A stretch of DNA of 64,000 bases. Source: Halodurantibacterium flavum (lineage in GTDB: Bacteria > Pseudomonadota > Alphaproteobacteria > Rhodobacterales > Rhodobacteraceae). The number at the start of each line of letters is the position of its first letter. Position 1 is the stretch's first letter. Both the position numbers and the translations under genes were made by a program. The notes under the pieces are model-generated. The model ran no database searches, had not been told where the DNA came from, and saw only the letters and a list, made by a program, of their open reading frames with translations. The stretch lies in NCBI RefSeq assembly GCF_042681825.1, contig NZ_JBHUGH010000013.1, positions 80,813 through 144,812 on the forward strand. The letters are read 5' to 3'. Positions 26,328 to 33,676 of this stretch are shown here, piece after piece.

Positions 26328-27114
26328 AGAAATCGCCGCCATCGTCCGGGACCGGGCGGGCGCGGCGCCTGTCCGGATCGGGCTCGTGCTCGGGTCCGGG
26401 CTGGGCCATCTGGCGGACCGGGTAAATGGCGTGGCGATCCCCTATGCCGATCTTCCGGGTTTTCCCCATGCGGGCGTGTCGGGGCACAATCCCAATCTGG
26501 TGGTCGGCGACCTGATGGGCCAGCGCGTCGCGGTCTTTGGCGGACGGGCGCATTACTACGAATCCGGGCGCGGCGACGCGATGCGCCTGCCTTTGGAGGT
26601 GCTGAAGGCGCTGGGGGCGGAAAGCCTGATCCTGACCAATGCCGCGGGCTCGTTCCGGCAGGATGTTCCGCCGGGCGACCTGATGCTTTTGTCGGACCAT
26701 ATCAACTTTTCCGGCCTGAACCCGCTGATCGGTGAGCCGACGGATGCGCGGTTCGTGCCGATGACCGAGGCGCATGACCCTGCCCTGCGCGCGGGTCTGC
26801 GCGCCGCCGCCGAGGCCGAGGGTATCGCCCTCGCCGAGGGGGTCTATGCCTGGTATTCCGGCCCCTCGTTCGAAACCCCAGCGGAGATCCGGGCGCTGCG
26901 CATCCTGGGCGCCGATGCGGTCGGCATGTCCACCGTGCCCGAGGTGATCCTTGCGCGGTTCCTGGGCCTGCGGGTGGCGGCGGTTTCGACCATCACCAAC
27001 ATGGCCGCGGGGCTCAGCGACGAAAAGATCAGCCACGAACACACCAAGGCCATGGCACCGCTGGGGGCCGCGAAGCTGGAACGTATCTTGCTGCGTTTCC
27101 TGTCCGGTCTTTGA
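26311..27114 (+). CDS. Purine nucleoside phosphorylase (trimeric PNP-I/MTAP family)
   Basis: 267 residues. RIGLVLGSGLGHLADRV, YADLPGFPHAGVSGHNPNLVVGDLMGQRVAVFGGRAHYYE, LILTNAAGSFRQDVPPGDLMLLSDHINFSG, YAWYSGPSFETPAEIRAL and GADAVGMSTVPEVILAR are the phosphate- and purine-site motifs of inosine/guanosine/xanthosine phosphorylases. It splits imported nucleosides with phosphate into base and ribose 1-phosphate. GGAGGA precedes the ATG inside the permease gene. It completes the uptake-and-salvage operon. Confidence 0.93.
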   Translation: MSRNAEEIAAIVRDRAGAAPVRIGLVLGSGLGHLADRVNGVAIPYADLPGFPHAGVSGHNPNLVVGDLMGQRVAVFGGRAHYYESGRGDAMRLPLEVLKALGAESLILTNAAGSFRQDVPPGDLMLLSDHINFSGLNPLIGEPTDARFVPMTEAHDPALRAGLRAAAEAEGIALAEGVYAWYSGPSFETPAEIRALRILGADAVGMSTVPEVILARFLGLRVAAVSTITNMAAGLSDEKISHEHTKAMAPLGAAKLERILLRFLSGL

Positions 27115-27120
27115 CGGCCG

Positions 27121-27148
27121 AGATTTTCGGCACGGATTGAGAAAATCT
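27121..27148. repeat. AT-rich 8-bp inverted repeat after the PNP gene
   Basis: AGATTTTC (27121-27128) and GAAAATCT (27141-27148) are perfect complements around a 12-base spacer, five bases after the PNP stop and about 80 bases before the tauE-like ATG. It could be a terminator for the nucleoside operon, though no T-run follows, or an operator for the exporter genes. Confidence 0.4.
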
Positions 27149-27225
27149 TGGGAAAGTCGTGGCAAGGTCGTGACGCTTATCCTTCTTGTGCGTTAGGGTA
27201 GGACAGGTCACGGGAAACGCCGACG

Positions 27226-28143
27226 ATGCAGATCTACCTTCCTATCGCCGAAGTATCGGTCAATGCATTCGTACTTTTCGGCGTGGGCGGGATCGTGGGG
27301 CTCCTGTCGGGGATGTTCGGGGTCGGTGGCGGCTTTCTCATCACGCCGCTGCTGTTCTTCATCGGCATTCCGCCTGCCGTCGCCGTTGCCACCGGGGCGA
27401 ACCAGGTCGTGGCCTCCTCGGTTTCCGGGGTTCTGGCGCATCTGCGGCGGCGAACGGTGGATTTCCGGATGGGCCTTGTCCTGCTTGCGGGCGGGCTTGC
27501 GGGATCGGCGGCGGGGATCGTCGTGTTCAACCTGCTTCAGTCCGCCGGGCAGGTCGATCTCTTTGTTCAGCTGTCCTATGTCGTATTTCTGGGCCTGATC
27601 GGCGCGCTGATGTTTCAGGAAAGCCTGCGCGCCCTTTTGCGGGCACGCAAGGCCGCACCGCCACGCCGGCGCAATCAGCATCTCTGGGTGCACCGGCTGC
27701 CGCTCAAGATGAAGTTCCGCGCGTCGGGCCTTTACATCAGCGTCATCCCCCCGCTTGGGGTCGGGGTGATCGTGGGCTTTCTGGCGGCGATCATGGGGGT
27801 CGGCGGCGGGTTCATCATGGTGCCCGCGATGATCTATCTTCTGGGGATGCCGACCAAGGTCGTGGTGGGTACCTCGCTCTTTCAGATCATTTTCGTGACC
27901 GCCTTCACCACGCTGATGCACGCCACGACGAACTATTCGGTCGATCTGATGCTGGCGGTGCTGCTGATCCTCGGCGGGGTTCTGGGGGCACAACTGGGCA
28001 CACGGCTTGGGCTGCGGCTCCGGGCGGAACAGCTTCGCATCCTGCTTGCGATGCTTGTCCTGCTGGTGGCCGGGCGGATCGGCTATGACCTGCTGGCTAC
28101 CCCGGCCGAGTTCTATTCCATCACCGTTCCGGGGCGGCACTGA
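27226..28143 (+). CDS. TauE/SafE family sulfite/anion exporter
   Basis: 305 residues, about eight membrane segments in two repeats. Each repeat opens with the family glycine motif: GIVGLLSGMFGVGGGFLITPLLFFIGIP near residue 23 and IVGFLAAIMGVGGGFIMVPAMIYLLGMP near 185. Between them is a basic cytoplasmic loop (RARKAAPPRRRNQ). TauE-type proteins export sulfite, sulfoacetate or related anions; the substrate here is not shown. It is coupled by a one-base stop/start overlap to a TIGR02186 protein. Confidence 0.92.
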   Translation: MQIYLPIAEVSVNAFVLFGVGGIVGLLSGMFGVGGGFLITPLLFFIGIPPAVAVATGANQVVASSVSGVLAHLRRRTVDFRMGLVLLAGGLAGSAAGIVVFNLLQSAGQVDLFVQLSYVVFLGLIGALMFQESLRALLRARKAAPPRRRNQHLWVHRLPLKMKFRASGLYISVIPPLGVGVIVGFLAAIMGVGGGFIMVPAMIYLLGMPTKVVVGTSLFQIIFVTAFTTLMHATTNYSVDLMLAVLLILGGVLGAQLGTRLGLRLRAEQLRILLAMLVLLVAGRIGYDLLATPAEFYSITVPGRH

Positions 28144-28904
28144 TGCGCTGGCTCTTGCTGTTCCTCCTTCTGGTCACCCCCCCTGCCATGGCACAGGAAA
28201 GCCCGGGCGAAGAGGTCGTCGTCGGCCTGAGCCAGAGCAACGTTGCCATCACCGCCACCTTCGTCGGGTCGGAGATCCTCGTCTTTGGCGCGATCCGGCG
28301 CGAGGCGCCGCTGCCCGAGGGCGCGCTGGGGGTCATCGTCACGATCGAGGGGCCATCGGGCCCGCTGACCGTCCATCGCAAGGACCGGGTGGCCGGGATC
28401 TGGGTCAATACCGAGGCCGTGCATGTGGACCGCGCGCCCAGCTTTTACGCCGTCGCCTCGACCGCACCCCTGTCCGCGGTTCTGTCGCAGACCGAGGACC
28501 TGCGCCACGCGATCTCGGTCCCGCGCGCCATCCGTGCAATCGGCGCCACGGTGGACGACGCGCCGGCCTTCACCGCCGCCCTGATCCGCATCCGGGAGGA
28601 ACGCGGGCTCTACCAGATCCTGCCCGAGGGCGTCGAACTTGACCGTGACACGCTGTTCCGCAGCCAGATCAGCCTGCCCTCGAACCTGACCGAGGGCACC
28701 TATGTCACCCGCATTTTCCTGACCCGGTCGGGCACGGTGATCGACAGCTATGAAACGGCGATCCACGTTCAGAAGGTCGGCCTTGAACGGATGATCTTTG
28801 TCACCGCCCATGAACAGCCGCTGCTTTACGGGATCATCTCGATCCTCGTGGCGGTGATGGCGGGCTGGGCGGCCTCGGCCGTGTTCCGCTATGCGCGCGG
28901 CTAG
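28143..28904 (+). CDS. TIGR02186 family protein, membrane-anchored
   Basis: 253 residues with a signal peptide (LLLFLLLVTPPAMA), a beta-rich periplasmic region (VVVGLSQSNVAITATFVGSEILVFGAIRREAPLPEG, VTIEGPSGPLTVHRKDRVAGIWVN) and a C-terminal transmembrane helix (GIISILVAVMAGWAASAVF). I recognise this as the alphaproteobacterial family TIGR02186, usually encoded after a TauE-like exporter, and it is coupled to one here. The function is unknown; a periplasmic partner of the exporter is the obvious guess. Its stop codon lies in a CTAG that also holds the stop of the opposing gene. Confidence 0.82.
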   Translation: MRWLLLFLLLVTPPAMAQESPGEEVVVGLSQSNVAITATFVGSEILVFGAIRREAPLPEGALGVIVTIEGPSGPLTVHRKDRVAGIWVNTEAVHVDRAPSFYAVASTAPLSAVLSQTEDLRHAISVPRAIRAIGATVDDAPAFTAALIRIREERGLYQILPEGVELDRDTLFRSQISLPSNLTEGTYVTRIFLTRSGTVIDSYETAIHVQKVGLERMIFVTAHEQPLLYGIISILVAVMAGWAASAVFRYARG

Positions 28905-29137
28905 AATGTGCGGAAGGTCATCGTCGTCAGGGTGCGCGTGATGCCCGGCAGATCGAACAGGCTCCGGTTCAGGAACTGCCCCACATCTTCGCCGTCGGGA
29001 ATGTAGATCTTGGCGATCAGGTCCCATTCCCCGGATGTGGAATAAAGCTCTGACACAAGCTCCCGGTCATGGATCGCCTCGGCGACCTCATAGGTCTTGC
29101 CGGGGGCACAGCGGAACTGGACGAATACGCAGCGCAT
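28901..29137 (-). CDS. Stand-alone Lrp/AsnC ligand-binding (RAM) domain protein
   Basis: 78 residues: MRCVFVQFRCAPGKTYEVAE, STSGEWDLIAKIYIP, GEDVGQFLNRSLFDLPGITRTLTTMTF. This is the alpha/beta RAM domain of Lrp/AsnC regulators without the DNA-binding helix-turn-helix. Such small proteins form multimers and may bind amino acids or modulate full-length Lrp proteins, but their function is poorly known. It lies 39 bases after the RecD-like gene and is co-directional with it. Confidence 0.85.
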   Translation of the reverse strand: MRCVFVQFRCAPGKTYEVAEAIHDRELVSELYSTSGEWDLIAKIYIPDGEDVGQFLNRSLFDLPGITRTLTTMTFRTF

Positions 29138-29176
29138 GGGGTCTCCCTCTTTCCGGCAAGGATAGCAGCGCGCGGG

Positions 29177-30724
29177 TCAAAGACCAGCCTCATCGCCGCT
29201 GTCGAGTTCCAGGGGCGCCGCGCCCTGCCGGAGATCGTCGATCGTCAGCGGCGTCTGCGGCCGGGCCAGCCGGTTCCGCGTGACCCAGTAAAGCCGCTGC
29301 TCCGCGCGGGTGATGGCGACATAGGCAAGCCGTTTCCACAACGGCACCCCGGATTCCATCCGCCCCGCGCGCGAGGCCGCCCAGAGATCCGGCGCAAAGA
29401 CCTGCACGTTTTCCCATTGCGACCCCTGCGCCTTGTGGATCGTCACCGCCGCCCCGTGCAGAAAGGCCGCGCCCATCCGCGCCGCGAAGGGGATAAATGG
29501 TTCTTCCTCATCCGGCAGTTCGATCTTGACGATCCAGGCGGCCGAGACCTGCGGTTCCTCGGCGCCGATGACATGCAGCCGGGAAAAACCGGGCTTGCGT
29601 CCGGGACCGAGATAGATGACCTGCGCCCCCTTGATCAGGCCGCGCGCCTCCAGGTCGATGCGTTTCTTGCGGTGCTTCAGCGGCAGTTCGATCCCGTCGC
29701 AGATCAGTGGCTCGCCGGGCAGCAGCGCATCGGCAGGCGCGCCATAGGCGGCCCGGAACGCGGTGATCAGGCGGATGCGCGTCGCGTTGCGCCAGACAAG
29801 GACCGGGCTGCGGGCCATCAGCCCCGCCTCGACCCGTTCAGCGACGATCACGCGCGGGTCGCGCCGCGCGGCGTCCTCGATCATCCGCTCGAAACCTTCG
29901 AATGTCAGCGCGTCGTCCGACAGGGCGTGGGCCAGATCGAGGATCGGGTTCCCCTCGGCCTGCCGGTGGATGCGGCTCAGATGCAGTTGGCGGTCCTTGG
30001 GCAACCGGTCGAACGCCATTTCCCCCGAGAGGCCGACAGGCGCAAGCTGCGCCGGGTCGCCAAAGAGGATCAGCGTGGGAAAGATCTCCTTCAGGTCCTC
30101 GAACTGACGTTCATCGAGCATCGAGCTTTCGTCGACGAAGCCGATATCCAGCGGTTCCTCGCGCCGTTTCCAGCCACGGATGAAATCCGACCCCCGCAGC
30201 CCGGCCGAGGCCAGCGCGCCGGGAATGGATTTCACCGCATCGTAGAAGGCGCGCGCGCGATCCAGGGCCTGATCGGTCAGCCCCTCGATCACCGGACGGT
30301 CGCCGCTGCCGGCAAGCCATTCCGCGATGCGTTCATATTCCGGGTCGTAAACGGGCGTATAGAGGATGCGGTGGATGGTCGTCGCCGGCACGCCCCGGTG
30401 CCGCAGCACGCTGGCGGCCTTGTTCGTGGGGGCAAGGATGGCCAGCGTCCGCCGTTCCTTGCGGCGGCGCCCCTCATAATCGCCCGAGACGATCTCGACC
30501 CCCGCTTCGGTCAGGGCACGGGTCAGGGCGGCCAGAAGCATGGTCTTCCCCGAACCGGCGCGGCCGAGCACGGCGAGAACGGGCGCGCCATCGCCCGGGT
30601 CCGGCATGGTCATGCCTTCCGCCAGATCGACCCCCGAGCGCGCCAGAAGATCGGCCACGCGATCATAGGCTTCGGCCTGATCGTCGGAGAGGGCAAGCTG
30701 GGTCGCGGGCTGGGCAAGCGTCAT
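29177..30724 (-). CDS. RecD-like superfamily 1 DNA helicase
   Basis: 515 residues. Walker A: VLGRAGSGKTMLLAAL near residue 52. Motif Ia/II region: ILAPTNKAASVLR and IGFVDESSMLDERQFEDL (DEAD-type DESS). Motif III: ILFGDPAQLAPVG. The C-terminal UvrD_C_2 block GAAVTIHKAQGSQWENVQVFAPDLW and YVAITRAEQRLYWV complete a RecD2-like helicase. It lacks the long N-terminal extension of RecD2, so it resembles the shorter AAA_30-type helicases of alphaproteobacteria. Its exact role in DNA repair is not known. The ATG at 30724 is followed by SDDQAEAYDRV, the expected Q-motif region. Confidence 0.88.
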   Translation of the reverse strand: MTLAQPATQLALSDDQAEAYDRVADLLARSGVDLAEGMTMPDPGDGAPVLAVLGRAGSGKTMLLAALTRALTEAGVEIVSGDYEGRRRKERRTLAILAPTNKAASVLRHRGVPATTIHRILYTPVYDPEYERIAEWLAGSGDRPVIEGLTDQALDRARAFYDAVKSIPGALASAGLRGSDFIRGWKRREEPLDIGFVDESSMLDERQFEDLKEIFPTLILFGDPAQLAPVGLSGEMAFDRLPKDRQLHLSRIHRQAEGNPILDLAHALSDDALTFEGFERMIEDAARRDPRVIVAERVEAGLMARSPVLVWRNATRIRLITAFRAAYGAPADALLPGEPLICDGIELPLKHRKKRIDLEARGLIKGAQVIYLGPGRKPGFSRLHVIGAEEPQVSAAWIVKIELPDEEEPFIPFAARMGAAFLHGAAVTIHKAQGSQWENVQVFAPDLWAASRAGRMESGVPLWKRLAYVAITRAEQRLYWVTRNRLARPQTPLTIDDLRQGAAPLELDSGDEAGL

Positions 30725-30780
30725 GGCCTGACCCTAGCGCGGGTTCACGCCATGTTCCAGCATCAACCCGCCTTCAGGGC

Positions 30781-32073
30781 TCACCGCTCCCGGCTGGCCT
30801 CCAGCGTGTCGGCGAATGTCCGCAGGCCGGTGCGCGGGGCCTGCACCAGCACCGCCATATTGCCCGGCTTGTGCTCGTTCCGGCGCATCTTCATATGGGC
30901 AGCGGGGATTTCGTCCCAGCCCAGAACCTCGGACATGCAGGGGTCCAGACGCCGCTCGATCATCAGCTGGTTTGCGGCGCTCGCCTGCTTGAGGTTGGCG
31001 AAATGGCTGCCCTGCACCCGCTTTTGATGCATCCAGAGATAGCGCACGTCGAAGGTGAGGTTGTAGCCCGTCGTCCCGGCGCAGATCACGACCATGCCGC
31101 CCCGCTTGACCACGAAGACGGAGACGGGAAAGGTCGCCTCGCCCGGGTGCTCGAACACCACATCGACATTGTTGCCCTTGCCGGTGATGTCCCAGATCGC
31201 CTTGCCAAAGCGGCGTGCCTCGTTGAACCACTCCTTGTATTCCGGGGTACCGACCTTGGGCATCTGGCCCCAGCAGCGGAATTCCTTGCGGTTGATGACC
31301 CCCTTCGCGCCCAGGGACATGACGAATTCGCGCTTGTCCTCTTCGGATATCACCCCGATCGCATTGGCCCCGGCCGTGTTGATCAGCTGGATCGCGTAGG
31401 AGCCGAGCCCGCCCGAGGCGCCCCAGACCAGCACGTTCTGCCCCGGCTTGAGGTCATGCGGTTCATGCCCGAAAAGCATCCGGTAGGCCGTGGCGAGCGT
31501 CAGGGTATAGCAGGCGCTTTCCTCCCAGCTCAGGTGGCGGGGGCGATGCATCAACTGCTGCGCCTGCACCCGCGTGAATTGCGCGAAGGATCCGTCCGGC
31601 GTTTCATAGCCCCAGATCCGCTGGCTGGGCGAAAACATCGGGTCGCCGCCGTTGCATTCCTCATCGTCGCCGTCATCCTGGTTGCAGTGGATGACGACCT
31701 CATCCCCCACCTTCCAGCGGCGGACCTTGTCACCCACCTTCCACACGATGCCCGACGCGTCGGACCCGGCGATGTGATAGGGTTGCTTGTGACCGTCGAA
31801 GGGGCTGATCGGCACGCCCAACGCCGCCCAGACGCCGTTGTAGTTCACGCCCGCGGCCATCACGAGCACCAGAACCTCGTTGCTGTCGATTTCGGGCGTA
31901 TCGACGATCTCGACCTGCATGGCGGTATCGGGCTCACCATGGCGTTCGCGGCGGATCGTCCAGGCATACATCTGCCGCGGCACATGGCCCAGCGGGGGCA
32001 TTTCCCCCAGGTCGTAAAGGTCTTTTTGCGGCGCCTCATAGGGCTCGATGCCGGAACGTGTATCAAGTGCCAT
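30781..32073 (-). CDS. ccr: Crotonyl-CoA carboxylase/reductase
   Basis: 430 residues, the defining enzyme of the ethylmalonyl-CoA pathway: NADPH-dependent reductive carboxylation of crotonyl-CoA to ethylmalonyl-CoA. MDR-family features are GVNYNGVWAALGVP, HIAGSDASGIVWKVG, the nucleotide loop VLVWGASGGLGSYAIQL, and the Ccr-typical acidic stretch HCNQDDGDDEECNGGDPMFSPSQ. GSHFANLKQASAANQLM near the C-terminus also fits Ccr rather than other reductases. GGAGG is spaced well before the ATG. A promoter with a palindrome in its spacer lies upstream. Confidence 0.97.
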   Translation of the reverse strand: MALDTRSGIEPYEAPQKDLYDLGEMPPLGHVPRQMYAWTIRRERHGEPDTAMQVEIVDTPEIDSNEVLVLVMAAGVNYNGVWAALGVPISPFDGHKQPYHIAGSDASGIVWKVGDKVRRWKVGDEVVIHCNQDDGDDEECNGGDPMFSPSQRIWGYETPDGSFAQFTRVQAQQLMHRPRHLSWEESACYTLTLATAYRMLFGHEPHDLKPGQNVLVWGASGGLGSYAIQLINTAGANAIGVISEEDKREFVMSLGAKGVINRKEFRCWGQMPKVGTPEYKEWFNEARRFGKAIWDITGKGNNVDVVFEHPGEATFPVSVFVVKRGGMVVICAGTTGYNLTFDVRYLWMHQKRVQGSHFANLKQASAANQLMIERRLDPCMSEVLGWDEIPAAHMKMRRNEHKPGNMAVLVQAPRTGLRTFADTLEASRER

Positions 32074-32131
32074 ACGGACCTCCTCTCGTGCTGCGCTGCA
32101 GCGCTTATCGGGGAGATAGGACAGGCAAAGT

Positions 32132-32174
32132 AATTTAGCAACAACTTTTGTTGCTGTCAGGTAATTTTGTTGCT
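32132..32174 (-). promoter_or_regulatory. ccr promoter with a palindrome occupying the -35/-10 spacer
   Basis: Read on the minus strand: CTGACA (32160-32155), exactly 17 bases GCAACAAAAGTTGTTGC, then TAAATT (32137-32132). The spacer is a palindrome: AGCAACAA at 32137-32144 and TTGTTGCT at 32148-32155 on the plus strand. A second copy of AGCAACAAAA lies 19 bp upstream (32174-32165, minus strand), touching the end of the acyltransferase gene. A protein bound here would cover the core promoter, so repression, or MerR-style spacer distortion, is the likely mode. Confidence 0.6.
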
Positions 32175-33554
32175 TTACGGATTTTCAGCCTCCTGAACCG
32201 AGGCCGCGTAGAATGCCAGAAGCGCCGTCTGGGCCGGGTCGAGGCAAAGCGCGTCGCCCTCGCGGCGCAGAATTCGCCGCTCCAGCAAGGTGTCTACCGC
32301 CATCGCAAAGGTTTGTTCCGCGGGATCGTCCGCGAGCGCACCCTTTCGCGCAGGATCGGCCGCGCCGAGCAATGCGTTGTAACGCAGGCGCAACGCCTCT
32401 TCGGTGGCGCGTCCGCCGGCCTCTTCGACCGCGCGGGCCAGAAGCGGCACGGGCAGGACGGGCATCACCGTCCGGATGCGCTGCATCAGCGTTTCGGCCA
32501 GCCTGTCGGTCCCGGCGTCACGGTCGGCCAGCACGAACTCCGTCAGGGACAGGGGGGCGCCGAAGCTGACCGCCGCATAGCCAAAGCGGTGGAACTGCCC
32601 CCGCAGCCGCAACCAGATCAGGCGGCCGAAATACCGCAGCATGAGCGACGGCCGCACCGCGAACCGGTTGGTGCCCGCCTGACGTGCGGCGACCAGCGCC
32701 CGATCCTCGATGATCCGGTCGTAGTTGAGCGCGACCGGCACAAAGACCACATCCTTGCCGTCATGGGGGTCGAAATCCGAAAGGATGTAGTGCAGGAGCC
32801 CCTTCTTGGCCGGGCCGACCGCCCCCGTCCGGCTCAGGCTGCCTTCGGGAAAGATCGCCTGTGTCACGCCTTCGGCGGTCGCCATCTGCACGTATCGCGC
32901 CAACACCCGGCGATAGAGCGGGCTGAGGTGACGCCGCCGGATGAAATAGGCCCCCATCGCCCGCACCAGCCGCTGCAGCGGCCAGACCCGCGCCCATTCC
33001 CCCACGGCATAGGACAGGGCGGATCGTTCGGCGACCAGATAGGTCACCAGCACGTAATCCATGTTCGAGCGGTGGTTCATCACGAAGATGACCGTGGCGC
33101 GCGGGTCGATGGCGCGAAACGCCGCCTCGTCATACTGCCCGAGCCGCACCCGGTAAAGCAGCCGCGAAAGCCAGCGCGCCACCCGGATCGCAAAGCCGAA
33201 ATAGGTGCCTGCGGAAAAGCCGGGCACGATCTCGCGCGCATAGCGCCGGGCCTGCTGAAACGCGACGTTCTGGGGGACGCCCTTTTCATCGGCATATTGG
33301 GCGACGGCCTCCATGACCTTGGGGTCATAGATAAGCCGCATGATCATGTCCTGACGGCGCATCAGCTTGAAGGGCTGGATCGGCCGGATCAGACGCTTGT
33401 TCAGTTCCGCCACCGCACGTTCCATCCGCCGCCGGAAGAACCAGCGCACGGAGGGCACGAGAATCCAGTCGAGTACCGCCACCGCAGCAAAAAGCAGGGC
33501 CAGCACCACAAGCCAGACAGGAAGGGTAACTGTCCCGGTCATGCACAAGCTCAT
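32175..33554 (-). CDS. Glycerol-3-phosphate/lysophosphatidate acyltransferase family protein
   Basis: 459 residues. One N-terminal membrane segment (VWLVVLALLFAAVAVLDWIL) precedes a PlsC/PlsB acyltransferase domain: NHRSNMDYV is the HX4D catalytic motif, FPEGSLSRTG the FPEG motif, and VFVPVALNYDRII the later block. The order and spacing (motif 1 near residue 160) resemble GPAT/PlsB more than small PlsC enzymes. It would acylate glycerolipid precursors at the inner membrane. The ATG at 33554 and one at 33542 are both possible. It is the first gene of a minus-strand pair, with ccr downstream behind its own promoter. Confidence 0.82.
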   Translation of the reverse strand: MSLCMTGTVTLPVWLVVLALLFAAVAVLDWILVPSVRWFFRRRMERAVAELNKRLIRPIQPFKLMRRQDMIMRLIYDPKVMEAVAQYADEKGVPQNVAFQQARRYAREIVPGFSAGTYFGFAIRVARWLSRLLYRVRLGQYDEAAFRAIDPRATVIFVMNHRSNMDYVLVTYLVAERSALSYAVGEWARVWPLQRLVRAMGAYFIRRRHLSPLYRRVLARYVQMATAEGVTQAIFPEGSLSRTGAVGPAKKGLLHYILSDFDPHDGKDVVFVPVALNYDRIIEDRALVAARQAGTNRFAVRPSLMLRYFGRLIWLRLRGQFHRFGYAAVSFGAPLSLTEFVLADRDAGTDRLAETLMQRIRTVMPVLPVPLLARAVEEAGGRATEEALRLRYNALLGAADPARKGALADDPAEQTFAMAVDTLLERRILRREGDALCLDPAQTALLAFYAASVQEAENP

Positions 33555-33603
33555 AAGGCGAAACCGGCGCCGCGTAAATCAGGCCGTTCTGCACTGCGGC
33601 GAA

Positions 33604-33657
33604 TTGACTGCGCAGCAAAATCGCGCATATTGAGACAGAGGCGCAACTTTATTGCGC
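33604..33657 (+). promoter_or_regulatory. ecm promoter and downstream palindromic operator
   Basis: TTGACT (33604-33609), a 16-base spacer and CATATT (33626-33631). Just after the predicted start of transcription lies GCGCAA (33641-33646), CTTTA, TTGCGC (33652-33657). On the minus strand this 17-mer reads GCGCAATAAAGTTGCGC, 11 of 17 identical to the ccr spacer palindrome including the core AAAGTTG. A shared regulator is inferred. Confidence 0.55.
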
Positions 33658-33676
33658 GCAAGATATGGAGCCGCTC

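Noticed and set aside
29069..31027. 652-codon open frame on the plus strand
   Set aside because: It is antisense to the RecD-like helicase gene with its full set of motifs and has no recognisable domain.
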